The position numbers were made by a program, and so were the translations under genes. Under the pieces are notes generated by a model that was not told where the DNA came from, searched no databases, and saw nothing but the letters and a program-made list of their open reading frames with translations. DNA of 64,000 nucleotides, taken from Henriciella algicola (lineage in GTDB: Bacteria > Pseudomonadota > Alphaproteobacteria > Caulobacterales > Hyphomonadaceae). The stretch is from contig NZ_QWGA01000008.1 of the NCBI RefSeq assembly GCF_003576245.1, forward strand, positions 186,001 through 250,000, written 5' to 3'. Below are positions 35,177 to 42,916 of the stretch, one piece after another. How positions within the stretch are numbered: the first letter of the stretch is position 1; the number at the start of each line of letters is the position of its first letter.

Positions 35177-36724
35177 ATGTCTTGGGAGAAGTCGATAGAA
35201 GAGCTTCGCCGGCGGGAACGCATGGCGGAAAAGATGGGCGGCGAAGAGCCGGTCTCGCGGCAACGCGGCCGGGGAAAGCTCACCGTCCGCGAGCGCGTGT
35301 CCTTTCTGGTCGATCCGGGAAGCTTTCACGAGATTGGCAAGATCGCCGGCGTCGCGACCTATGATGAGGATGAGAAGCTAGACAGCTTCATGGCGTCCAA
35401 TTCTGTCGTTGGCCGGGCGACACTGGATGGCCGCCCGACCATGGTGCTGGGTGACGATTTCACCGTGCGCGGCGGCGCGGCCGATGCTTCGATCAGGGGC
35501 AAGACTGTCATCGCGCTGAAGCAGGCCGTCGAATACCGGATGCCGCTGGTCCAGCTCATCGATGGCACGGGCGGCGGCGGCTCCATCAAGATGTTCCTGA
35601 AGGATCCGCGCACCTACATTCCAGAGACACCAAGCTGGGAACTGATCGTCGATGGCATGGGCGAGATCCCGATGGTCTCGCTCGCGCTAGGGCCTTGTGC
35701 GGGCCTCGGCGCAGGACGTGTTGGCGCCAGCCATTATTCGGTGATGGTGAAAGAGCTGTCTCAGGTCTTCGTGGCAGGCCCGCCCGTGGCGATTGCCATT
35801 GGCGAAGATGTCTCGAAGGAAGAGCTGGGCGGCTGGGAAATTCAGGCCAAGAACGGGACAGTCGACGATGTTGTCGCGACAGAGGCCGACGCCTTCAAGG
35901 CGGCCAAGCGCTTCCTCTCCTATCTGCCGTCTTCGGTGCATGAGCTACCGCCGGTCACCGAGCCGACGGACGATCCGGATCGCCGCGACGAAAGCCTCAT
36001 CTCCATCGTGCCCGAAGACGGCAAGACACCGTACAAGCCACAAAAGATCATCGAAGCGTCTGTCGACAAGGGCAGCTTCTTCGAGATCGGACGCAACTGG
36101 GGCAGGGGAATCGTCACGGGTCTTGCCCGCATTGACGGTCACCCCGTCGGCATCATGGCCGGTAACCCGTTCTTCCTCGATGGGGCCTGGACGGCAGATG
36201 TGTGCGACAAGGTCATGCGCCACATGGACCTCTGTTCGACCTTCCATCTTCCGGTGGTTCACTTTGTCGATTGCGCAGGCTTTGCTGTTGGCGTGCGCCA
36301 TGAAACAGCAGGCGTGACCCGCAAGGGCGTGCGTGCCATGGCGGCGGTGTATCAGGCCACCGTGCCAGTCTGCGCGGTCGTGATCCGCAAGGCTTACGGG
36401 CTTGCAGGCTCTGCGATGATGAACCCGACCAAGGCGAAATGGCGCTATTGCTGGCCATCCGGCAATTGGGGCTCACTGCCCATGGCAGGCGGCATCGAGG
36501 CGGCATTCCGCAAGGAATTGTCCGAGACCGACGACAAGGAAGCGCTGCTTGCCAGCCTCTACAAGAAGTTCGAGGCGATGGAGGATCCGTTCCGCACCGC
36601 TGAAGCCTTCTTTGCCGAAGAGATTATCGACCCGCGCGATACGAGGCCGCTCCTCGTCGACTTCGTGCACCATGCGCGCAGGCGTCTGGAGCCTGGAAAG
36701 ACGGTTTTCGGACCAAGGCCCTGA
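35177..36724 (+). CDS. Acyl-CoA carboxylase beta subunit (carboxyltransferase)
   Basis: Biotin-dependent carboxyltransferase beta chain, 515 residues, of the propionyl/methylcrotonyl-CoA carboxylase class. N-terminal half: RGKLTVRERVSFLVDPGSFHEIG, then LIDGTGGGGSIK and GPCAGLGAGRVGASHYSVMV; C-terminal half: VGIMAGNPFFLDGAWTADVCDKVMRHMDLC and VVIRKAYGLAGSAMMNPTKAKWRYCWPSGNWGSLP. Substrate cannot be assigned. No biotin-carboxylase alpha subunit lies next to it, so its partner must be encoded elsewhere. No clear ribosome site precedes the ATG. Confidence 0.9.
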   Translation: MSWEKSIEELRRRERMAEKMGGEEPVSRQRGRGKLTVRERVSFLVDPGSFHEIGKIAGVATYDEDEKLDSFMASNSVVGRATLDGRPTMVLGDDFTVRGGAADASIRGKTVIALKQAVEYRMPLVQLIDGTGGGGSIKMFLKDPRTYIPETPSWELIVDGMGEIPMVSLALGPCAGLGAGRVGASHYSVMVKELSQVFVAGPPVAIAIGEDVSKEELGGWEIQAKNGTVDDVVATEADAFKAAKRFLSYLPSSVHELPPVTEPTDDPDRRDESLISIVPEDGKTPYKPQKIIEASVDKGSFFEIGRNWGRGIVTGLARIDGHPVGIMAGNPFFLDGAWTADVCDKVMRHMDLCSTFHLPVVHFVDCAGFAVGVRHETAGVTRKGVRAMAAVYQATVPVCAVVIRKAYGLAGSAMMNPTKAKWRYCWPSGNWGSLPMAGGIEAAFRKELSETDDKEALLASLYKKFEAMEDPFRTAEAFFAEEIIDPRDTRPLLVDFVHHARRRLEPGKTVFGPRP

Positions 36725-36788
36725 TCCCGCCTTATTTTCGCCGTGAGTAAACGCTCACATATGCATTCCTTATCGTGGAGGGATGCAA

Positions 36789-37718
36789 ATGTTGAAGAAG
36801 ATTAGTCCAGCCTTTATCGCGCTGGCACTCGTCGCGGGTTGTGGTGGTTCGGGCGGCGAAAGCGCTGCTGAATATGACCATGCGATGGAGGCGCCGGTTC
36901 AGGAGGTCGCCGTCAGCGGCAGCCGCATGGCGATGTCTGACGAGAGCTATGCAGAGCCATCGCCAGCGCCGGACCGCCCGGACGTCGAACCAGGCGTGCA
37001 GCAATATATCGCCTATAGCCACTCGCTCGGCCTGCGCCTGCCAAAGGGCAGCGTGGAGCCGATGCTGCAGGGCCATGTCGAGGATTGCCGGACCGCAGGC
37101 ACCGAAACCTGCATCGTGATCAATTCGAACGTCTACAGTTCGAATGAGGACTATGTTTCTGGCAATGTCTCCATCCGGGCGACGCCTGACTGGATCGCGA
37201 CCTTTCTGGGCGGTGTCGAGGCGGAAACCGAAGCGGCGGATGGCGAAATCACATCACGCTCTACCCGGGCAGAAGACCTGACCCGTTCGATCATCGACAC
37301 GGGCGCGCGTCTCGATGCGCAGCGGACATTGCGCTCACGGCTGGAGGGCCTTCTGGAGCGGCGGGATGGGACGCTTGGTGACCTACTCCAGATCGAGCGC
37401 GAGCTGGCGCGGGTGATTGGTGAGATCGAGTCGACGGAAGCCCAGCTTCGTGCGCTTCGGCTGCGGGTGTCGATGTCGTCGCTGGATGTCTCATACGAGA
37501 CAAAAGTCCCTGCCTTCTCCAGCTCAAGTTCGAACCCGCTGGGCGAGGCGATTGGCGACTTTTTCTATAATCTTTCCAGCGCAATAGCTGCGGTCATCAC
37601 GGCTTTCGCCGTGGGGCTGCCCTGGCTGGTCCTGATCGGGATTTTCCTCTGGATCTGGCTGAAGCTTTTCTGGCCCTGGATCCGCCGGAAGCGCCCGACA
37701 AAGGCTTCGAAGCCTTGA
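36789..37718 (+). CDS. DUF4349 lipoprotein with C-terminal membrane helix
   Basis: 309-residue envelope protein: lipobox VAGC (Cys17), a DUF4349 region with a long coiled coil (about residues 165-230, LRSRLEGLLERRDGTLGDLLQIERELARVIGEIESTEAQLRALRLRV), and a C-terminal hydrophobic helix pair followed by a basic tail. The ATG at 36789 has GGAGG 6 bases ahead; the ATG at 36783 abuts that site and is unlikely. Function of DUF4349 is unknown. The last 122 bases overlap the 3' end of the convergent pseudouridine synthase gene. Confidence 0.83.
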   Translation: MLKKISPAFIALALVAGCGGSGGESAAEYDHAMEAPVQEVAVSGSRMAMSDESYAEPSPAPDRPDVEPGVQQYIAYSHSLGLRLPKGSVEPMLQGHVEDCRTAGTETCIVINSNVYSSNEDYVSGNVSIRATPDWIATFLGGVEAETEAADGEITSRSTRAEDLTRSIIDTGARLDAQRTLRSRLEGLLERRDGTLGDLLQIERELARVIGEIESTEAQLRALRLRVSMSSLDVSYETKVPAFSSSSSNPLGEAIGDFFYNLSSAIAAVITAFAVGLPWLVLIGIFLWIWLKLFWPWIRRKRPTKASKP

Positions 37719-38469
37719 TCAAGGCGGCGCGCTCTTCACTGGTAAGGGCGCGCCATTTGCCTTCTGGCAGTTTGTCCAGCTGAAGCGGGCCGATGCGCGT
37801 GCGGAAAAGGTCAATGACTACAAGGCCAACCAGTTCGCACATCCGGCGGATCTGGCGGTTGCGTCCCTCACGCAGGACAAAGCGCAGGCGACCGGGCGAG
37901 ACGAGGTCGACCTTTGCAGCTTTCAGTCTTCGACCATCGAGAGAGAGGCCGTGGCGGAGCTTTCCGATGATTGGGTCCGTAATCTGGCCCTGAACAGTGA
38001 CGATATATTCCTTGTCGAGGGCGGAATCCGGGCCGATCACGGCCTTGGCGAGGACGCCATCTTCGGAGAGAAGCAAGAGGCCGCGCGAGTCCATATCCAG
38101 CCTCCCCAAGGGCGCAAAGTTTGGGTTACGGCCTGGAATCTTCGGTGCTTTTCCAAGTAAATTGTCCTTGCTTGCCAGGCGGATTGCCGGGATTTGCTCG
38201 CCTTCTGGCTGGGCAGAGACATAGCCGACAGGCTTGTGCAGGACGATGGTGAGCTGGTCGTCGAGGGCCTTGGTCGCCTTACCTGCAAGGGTCATGGTCT
38301 GGCCGGGCTCTATCTTGTGGCCCGGTTCGCTCACCTTCGCGCCCTCGACCGACACAGAGCCTTGAGAAATAAGCGTTTCTGCCTCACGGCGCGAACAGAT
38401 GCCGAGGCTGGCCATCCATTTGTTGAGCCTGACAGGCTCTGTTCCGTCATAGGTATAGGTGTTCGACAT
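37597..38469 (-). CDS. RsuA/RluB-family pseudouridine synthase
   Basis: rRNA pseudouridine synthase of 290 residues: N-terminal S4 RNA-binding domain (RLNKWMASLGICSRREAETLISQGSVSVEG), catalytic motif GRLDMDSRGLLLLSEDG with the nucleophile Asp, and REGRNRQIRRMCELVG near the end. The C-terminus is a basic, low-complexity tail (about 30 residues, Arg/Ser/Lys/Ala). The start MSNTYTYDG at 38469 is preferred over long upstream extensions. It could modify 23S (RluB/RluF) or 16S (RsuA) rRNA; the sequence alone does not decide. Its tail is antisense to the membrane helix of the DUF4349 protein. Confidence 0.9.
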   Translation of the reverse strand: MSNTYTYDGTEPVRLNKWMASLGICSRREAETLISQGSVSVEGAKVSEPGHKIEPGQTMTLAGKATKALDDQLTIVLHKPVGYVSAQPEGEQIPAIRLASKDNLLGKAPKIPGRNPNFAPLGRLDMDSRGLLLLSEDGVLAKAVIGPDSALDKEYIVTVQGQITDPIIGKLRHGLSLDGRRLKAAKVDLVSPGRLRFVLREGRNRQIRRMCELVGLVVIDLFRTRIGPLQLDKLPEGKWRALTSEERAALIKASKPLSGASGGSRARKASARSRGKSRSGPARAAPRRKP

Positions 38470-38727
38470 CGCGCTTGTGCCTAGCAGACCGCGCCCGGTC
38501 TGGCGATGTGGGAAGGCTGGCGAATTTCCATGAAAACTGGGGTGCACTGACGGTGTAGTGGCGGTGTTTCTGCCGTTTTCCACAGAAAAGAAAGTTTCCA
38601 ACCGGATGGGCCGTGCGATGAAGATGTTCGGTGTGCGCGAGCTGTGCCCGGTGCCTGGCGAGCGGATCAAAACGTGAAGATGGACGTTAGCCGAGACGAC
38701 AGAATGGTTCAGGATCAAGGATACGCA

Positions 38728-39360
38728 ATGAAACCGAACGTGCCAAAATCAGGCTTCTTCTCGCGCATCATCATTGCCGCAGCCCTGTCGCTCATGGCCG
38801 CCTGCAGCCCACAAAGCGCCGAGCCGGAGTCCACGGCCGAGCAGGGTGGAGCACCGGCAAACCAAGTGAATGGTGCTGTTGATGCTCCGGTGGCAGATTC
38901 AACTGCCAAGACGAGTGAGCGGCAAGCCGATAGCGAACCTGTAGAGACCGTCGATGCCGCCGACCTGCGGCCCGCAGAAGCGCTTTCAGAACTCGCGCTG
39001 ACAGATGGCGACTGGTTCATGAATAGCGGCGAAGCCATGTTCGGCCCGCCAGAGTCCGAAGCTGTTTTCACGATCGGCTGCGAACCCCAGGCTGGCGAAG
39101 TCGTCATGACCCGATCAATTGATGTGACGAGCGCGCGCGTGCGTCTGGGTCTTTTCACCGACAGTCAGATGGCGAGCGGCTATTGGCGTGATGCAGGTGA
39201 CGTCATGCCAATCGCGATTGCGCGGTTGACGGCAGATGAGCCCGGTCTGGAAGACATCGTCTATTCCGAGCGGTTTGCCATTGCTGCTGAGGGGCACCCC
39301 CTGCTGGTTCTGCCCGTGAATGAAGCCGTCCGCGCCGTCATTGATGAGTGCGTCGCCTAG
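38728..39360 (+). CDS. Lipoprotein of unknown function
   Basis: 210-residue protein with an N-terminal signal and a likely lipidated cysteine (LMAACS near residue 25), then a Glu/Ala/Ser-rich linker of about 50 residues, then a compact globular region (LTDGDWFMNSGEAMFGPPESEAVFTIGCEPQAGEVVMTRSIDVTSARVRLGLFTD pattern) that I do not recognise. The start at 38728 has AAGGA 7 bases ahead. Divergent from the pseudouridine synthase gene; no clear partner. Confidence 0.68.
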   Translation: MKPNVPKSGFFSRIIIAAALSLMAACSPQSAEPESTAEQGGAPANQVNGAVDAPVADSTAKTSERQADSEPVETVDAADLRPAEALSELALTDGDWFMNSGEAMFGPPESEAVFTIGCEPQAGEVVMTRSIDVTSARVRLGLFTDSQMASGYWRDAGDVMPIAIARLTADEPGLEDIVYSERFAIAAEGHPLLVLPVNEAVRAVIDECVA

Positions 39361-39583
39361 GTCCGCGTCAGACTAGACTAAACCGGTGAAGCTGAGAATC
39401 GCGATCGCCTGACTACCTCGTGGATCGTTTTGCTCATCGGAACCGCGTCAGTTCAGACCCGTTTCAAAAGCGACCACCTGCTGTGACAATTTGCATGCAA
39501 TAGGCGGCCATTAAGGGCTTGGAAAGCAGCCGCCGATTACTTATTTCGCAGGTGCAGCATAAATTATTGAGCAGGTGCAGCAA
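39361..39583. other. Intergenic region with a 12-base direct repeat
   Basis: No gene is visible between the lipoprotein stop and the GNAT gene. The only clear structure is GCAGGTGCAGCA twice, at 39548-39559 and 39571-39582, 23 bases apart and directly before the next start codon. The second copy overlaps the ribosome site of the GNAT gene, so a regulatory role is possible. Confidence 0.4.
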
Positions 39584-40192
39584 ATGGCACGAGACATCTT
39601 GATCGAGACACTGGACGGCGACCCTGTGCGCCTGCGTCCAATGGTGCCCGCAGATGAGGATGCGCTGCGCCACGCGATCAGCCAGCTGTCGAACCGCTCG
39701 CGCTATCTGCGCTTCTTCAATGGCGCGGCAACCCTGCCGGACCATGTCGTGCATCGCCTCTCAGATGTTGACGGCGTCAAGCACATCGCGTGGGTCGCCA
39801 TCGATGAAACCAAGGCCGAGAAGCCGATCATTGGCGCGGTTCATGCCCAGCGCGGCAATGAAACCGACAAGCGCGGCGATTTCTCGATCGGCCTGCTGGA
39901 CGCCTGGCATAGCAAGGGCCTCGCCCGTCTTCTGATTGCGCTTCTGGCCGCCGACTCCAAGAAAGCCGGTTTCGACGAACTGATTGCCGACGTCCTGTGG
40001 GAGAACAAGAAAGGCCGCGCGCTTTTCGGCTCCATCGGTGCGAAGAGCATGGGCAGCGATGGCTCTACCATCCAGTTCCGCATGGTGCTGGATGAAGTAA
40101 TCGCCAGGATTGGTGAGAAGAAACTCGGCAGCGCCATGGACACAGTCCTCGCCGCCATCGAGGGCGAAGATTTTTTTGAAAGCGCCGCCTGA
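39584..40192 (+). CDS. GNAT family N-acetyltransferase
   Basis: 202-residue acetyltransferase-like protein. The GNAT core is VRLRPMVPADEDALRHAISQLSNRSRYLRFF, then the acetyl-CoA loop region in DFSIGLLDAWHSKGLARLLIALLAADSKKAGFDELIADVLWENKKGRALF. It matches the group often linked to CoA-binding or protein-acetylation proteins, but no fused domain is present. The ATG at 39584 is preferred over a GTG at 39575. Substrate unknown. Confidence 0.87.
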   Translation: MARDILIETLDGDPVRLRPMVPADEDALRHAISQLSNRSRYLRFFNGAATLPDHVVHRLSDVDGVKHIAWVAIDETKAEKPIIGAVHAQRGNETDKRGDFSIGLLDAWHSKGLARLLIALLAADSKKAGFDELIADVLWENKKGRALFGSIGAKSMGSDGSTIQFRMVLDEVIARIGEKKLGSAMDTVLAAIEGEDFFESAA

Positions 40193-40214
40193 GCGTGCAA
40201 GCCCTGTCGGCTGG

Positions 40215-40709
40215 CTAGATGTCTCGCGCGTAAAACCGGACGGCATAGTCCGCGCGGTAGCGATGGTCGCCAATCGCTTTGAAGCCCAGCCGCTGATGAA
40301 AGCGGTGTGACCCCGGATTGTCGGGGTCGGTGTTTACTTCACAGCAGAGATACGCATTTGGTTTCGCCGCCTCGAAGGCGGCGCGATAGAGCGCTTCGCC
40401 GACACCCTGTCCGCGCGCGATTTTGCCGATCGCGATCCGGTCGACATAATGGGCGCTGACCTGCTCACGGGTGATCCAGTCCTCAATCCATCGCAGATTG
40501 TCGCTGTTGTAAGCGGCGGTGCCAGGCGAGACCAGGTTGATGAAGCCGATCCGTTCGTCGTCGCCCCCGATGGCCACAAGGCAGGTGCCGATCGCGATCA
40601 GGGCGCCAAGGTCGTCTACCGTTTCAGCATGCCCAACGCCGGGCACACCGGCCTGATTGATCTTGTGGAGCGCGGCGAGGTCTTCAGGCTGGAATAGGCG
40701 TATCTGCAT
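40215..40709 (-). CDS. GNAT family N-acetyltransferase
   Basis: 164-residue acetyltransferase: MQIRLFQPEDLAALHKINQA at the N-terminus, acetyl-CoA motif IAIGKIARGQGVGEALYRAAFEAAKPN, and the closing block GSHRFHQRLGFKAIGDHRY. Convergent with the GNAT gene on the other strand, 22 bases apart; the two are not close relatives. No strong ribosome site precedes the ATG. Substrate unknown. Confidence 0.87.
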   Translation of the reverse strand: MQIRLFQPEDLAALHKINQAGVPGVGHAETVDDLGALIAIGTCLVAIGGDDERIGFINLVSPGTAAYNSDNLRWIEDWITREQVSAHYVDRIAIGKIARGQGVGEALYRAAFEAAKPNAYLCCEVNTDPDNPGSHRFHQRLGFKAIGDHRYRADYAVRFYARDI

Positions 40710-40788
40710 GGGCGGCTAGATGCGCCGGTTGGTTGGGGGCGTCAATGTGGTGGAGGAGGGGCTGCGACCTGTAAGACGGTGCGCGCCG

Positions 40789-40820
40789 CCCGCGTGGTTC
40801 GACTTCGCTCACCATGCGGG
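40789..40820. repeat. Imperfect palindrome, intergenic
   Basis: CCCGCGTGGT and ACCATGCGGG pair over 10 positions (one G-T wobble) around a 12-base loop containing TTCG. It resembles the small palindromic repeats common between genes in alphaproteobacteria. A shorter look-alike (GCGGT ... ACCGC with CGTCGCTC between) is at 43003-43022. A 39-codon open frame across it is not considered a gene. Confidence 0.45.
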
Positions 40821-40883
40821 CTCATTGCTGGGGCCATGAGGTATAATTTTCAGGATGCGGGCTGTTGTGGGCCGGCCAATATG

Positions 40884-40905
40884 GATACCTGCCTGCGCAG
40901 GTATC
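40884..40905. repeat. REP-like palindrome, copy 1
   Basis: GATACCTGC-CTGC-GCAGGTATC, a perfect 9-base stem with a 4-base loop, followed by TTCGGA. The same palindrome with one changed loop base recurs at 42917-42938 with the same flank. The two copies lie 2 kb apart in non-coding DNA. Confidence 0.7.
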
Positions 40906-40965
40906 TTCGGAAGCGGTGAGCGGTCTAGGTGACCGGGCCTATGGCGTTCTCATGGCTGGCGGAGG

Positions 40966-41391
40966 CTACTCACCCTCATATTCGGTCCAGATCTGTGTCT
41001 GGCAGATTGGGCCGACACAGCCTTTCAGCTCCAGATCGCCATCTGCGAGTCGTTTGATGCGCGCAGCATAGGTCTTGTCGTTCTCAGGGTCATAGATGGT
41101 GCCGCCGCGCCAGTCGCTACGCTTCTGTTCGAAGCCTTCGAGGATAAGAAGGCCGAGCACGGGGTCGCCCGCCTTGGTGCGAAGGTCTTCAGCTGTTGTG
41201 CCGGGCTCCAGCACGTTCGGATTGATGGCGCTGACGCGGCCGCACGGGCTGCCATCGCCGCAATCTTCAATCGTCACGCGTGAGGTGCCAGCCTGTGTGT
41301 AGAATGTGCCGAACACGTTGTGATTGGCAGGCTCTGCGGCGGCTGGCAGGGACAGGGCGAGGATAGCGACAGAGGTAGCTATGAGGCGCAT
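40966..41391 (-). CDS. DUF2147 family exported protein
   Basis: 141-residue protein with a signal peptide (MRLIATSVAILALSLPAAAE, cut after AAA-E) and a DUF2147 domain: VFGTFYTQAGTSRVTIEDCGDGSPCGRV, GLLILEGFEQKRSDWRGGTIYDPENDKTYAARI and the ending LKGCVGPICQTQIWTE. Family function is unknown; most members are secreted. The ATG at 41391 has GGAG 6 bases ahead. Confidence 0.85.
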   Translation of the reverse strand: MRLIATSVAILALSLPAAAEPANHNVFGTFYTQAGTSRVTIEDCGDGSPCGRVSAINPNVLEPGTTAEDLRTKAGDPVLGLLILEGFEQKRSDWRGGTIYDPENDKTYAARIKRLADGDLELKGCVGPICQTQIWTEYEGE

Positions 41392-41479
41392 GGCAGGCTC
41401 CAGATCAGATGACGGGAATATGCGCGCCTTGCCTGCGTTTTGTCGATTGGTGATTTTGCGGGGGCGCCGTCCGGCCTGC

Positions 41480-42340
41480 CTATTCGGCTGCCAGATATCC
41501 TGATCGCATCGCTTCAATATGGCTCTCGCCTTCAGCGAGGACGATATCTGGCAGGGTGATCCGGTCTTTCTGGTCCAGCATGTTCTGGACGAGGCCGATG
41601 CTCCATTCGGCGTATTGTTGCTGCGCCTCAGTGTTGCCGTCTGCCAGCGCCGCTTCGGCATATTCGGACAGGGTTAGCGCATAGATCCAGGCGATGTCTG
41701 GCGCGACGCTCCGGCAGGTTTTGTAGAGACCCTCCAGCCGATACGTGACGGATTTGACGGGGGCCGCATCAATGTCCGCTTTGACGGCGTTGAGCAGCCC
41801 TTGTGCCTCGGCGACCGCGCGGGACCTGTCTGCTGGCCGGTCCACCCATGGACACGTGGTTGAGAAGATGTTCTCCGCCTCGCCTTCATAGGGCAGGCTG
41901 ACATAGCCATTTGTGTAGAGGCGCGTCAGTTCCTTCATGATGTATTCGCGCATAAGGAAATTGACCTGCGAGCCCATCCGGCGCTGTGCCTCATCTTCCT
42001 CGTCGATCAGCTGGTCCTGCTGGGCGGCAAGATAGAAGGACTGGTCCAGCATGAGGCCGCGTGCCTCCTGCGAGGCCATGATGCTGCCCATGGTCGCGTA
42101 ATTGAAGGCCACCCGCCCCAGGATGACCGGATCATTGGCGCAGCTTTCTTCAAACGCGCCGAGTGTGTCGAAATGCTGCGAGATTTCAGACGCTTCCGGC
42201 GTGCCGCGCAGATAGTCATACATGTCGCTGAGGACCTGTTCGGCATTCTCCGGACAGGCGGCCGGGGCGGGCGTATCCTCCGCCATGGCTGGCAAAGCGA
42301 TGGCAATTGCGGAGAGCCCCGCAGCGATGGACCTGACCAT
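41480..42340 (-). CDS. Exported protein of unknown function
   Basis: 286-residue protein; a signal peptide (IAAGLSAIAIALPAMAED) is clear, followed by a mostly helical body with three or four cysteines and acidic patches (QLIDEEDEAQRRMG). I do not recognise the family. The start at 42340 has GGAGGG ahead; upstream reading in the same frame runs across a small membrane gene out of register. The 42-residue membrane protein gene lies just upstream on the same strand. Confidence 0.7.
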   Translation of the reverse strand: MVRSIAAGLSAIAIALPAMAEDTPAPAACPENAEQVLSDMYDYLRGTPEASEISQHFDTLGAFEESCANDPVILGRVAFNYATMGSIMASQEARGLMLDQSFYLAAQQDQLIDEEDEAQRRMGSQVNFLMREYIMKELTRLYTNGYVSLPYEGEAENIFSTTCPWVDRPADRSRAVAEAQGLLNAVKADIDAAPVKSVTYRLEGLYKTCRSVAPDIAWIYALTLSEYAEAALADGNTEAQQQYAEWSIGLVQNMLDQKDRITLPDIVLAEGESHIEAMRSGYLAAE

Positions 42341-42408
42341 GCAGCCCTCCCCCTTCAGATCGTCTGACCAGAAGGCTAGGCGGGTGCGCCGCGCATGTGA
42401 AGAGCGGT

Positions 42409-42537
42409 CTAGAGCTCGCCCGGTTTCTTTGTCGATTGGCGAATAAACCAGATCGTGATGCCAAGGACGATGGCGACGAGGGCGCCAAAGCCTGCGAGCG
42501 CGGCAATGGCCAGCGGATCGACTGTCAGTTTGCCCAT
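42409..42537 (-). CDS. Small single-pass membrane protein (42 aa)
   Basis: An ATG at 42537 opens 42 codons: a short N-terminus (MGKLTVDPLA), one hydrophobic helix (about residues 10-31, ending in TIW and FIR) and a positively charged tail (QSTKKPGEL). GGGAGG stands 11 bases ahead, somewhat distant. The helix and basic tail fit an inner-membrane microprotein with the tail in the cytoplasm. Function unknown; probably co-transcribed with the exported protein downstream. Confidence 0.55.
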   Translation of the reverse strand: MGKLTVDPLAIAALAGFGALVAIVLGITIWFIRQSTKKPGEL

Positions 42538-42641
42538 GAGATTGTGCGCCTCCCACCCGCGCCCGCTGTCTGTTGTGCAGGATGCGGCGGCGGTGGCATG
42601 CGGGCTATACGGGCGATTGCGTATTGGGCGGGTCAGGAAGA

Positions 42642-42732
42642 TGGACGGCCGCCGGGGAATTGAACCCCATTACCCTGCCACTCCACTTTGGATAGGGACC
42701 GCGTTTGCAGCGCGGCATGGAGTCTGTGGCCG
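42642..42732 (-). tRNA. tRNA-Cys(GCA)-like element, non-canonical
   Basis: Read on the minus strand: acceptor CGGCCAC / GCGGCCG (six pairs, one A-C mismatch), a 10-base segment where a D arm should be, a perfect anticodon arm CCGCG-CTGCAAA-CGCGG with anticodon GCA, a 29-base variable region able to fold (CCCT/AGGG and TCCA/TGGA), a T arm GGGG-TTCAATT-CCCC with consensus GTTCAATTC, discriminator U and an encoded CCA. GCA plus U73 are the cysteine identity elements. The missing D arm and long variable region make a working tRNA doubtful: a degenerate or rearranged tRNA, or a novel tRNA-like RNA. An alternative stem pairs ACTCCA (42717-42722) with TGGAGT (42681-42686). Confidence 0.45.
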
Positions 42733-42835
42733 GTATTGGTCAGGCCCGCTCTCAACCGCGTTAATCCGCGCTTTTGTTGGGAGGGCGGATAGGAGGTGAC
42801 CGGTCTGGCTCTGATGATCGCTTCAGTTACCGAAA

Positions 42836-42855
42836 GTCCCTGCGCAGGCAGGGAC
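42836..42855. repeat. REP-like palindrome, variant copy 3
   Basis: GTCCCTGC-GCAG-GCAGGGAC, a perfect 8-base stem, preceded by CCGAAA. Read in the opposite sense, copies 1 and 2 have CCGAAG then ATACCTGC and GCAGGTAT, so this is a diverged member of the same family, inverted relative to copy 2 and only 61 bases from it. Confidence 0.6.
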
Positions 42856-42916
42856 CCATGGTGCGACCGGTGCCAAGCCAACCCGTCGTCACGAGAATGG
42901 CGGGCGGTGCACTCTC

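Noticed and set aside
36743-36759. GTGAG ... CTCAC dyad before the DUF4349 gene as an operator
   Set aside because: Only 5-base arms; too short to separate from chance without comparison data.
40720-40839. 39-codon open frame (MRRLVGG...) in the 40.7 kb gap
   Set aside because: It reads through an intergenic palindrome, has no ribosome site and no protein-like features.
42642-42732. tRNA-Ala(TGC) on the plus strand through the same hairpin
   Set aside because: The plus strand shows a TTTGCAG loop in a CCGCG stem, but T arm and CCA are readable only on the minus strand, so the plus strand cannot form a tRNA.
42560-42740. Permuted tRNA or two-piece tmRNA
   Set aside because: No 5' acceptor piece follows the CCA, and the anticodon arm lies in normal order before the T arm.
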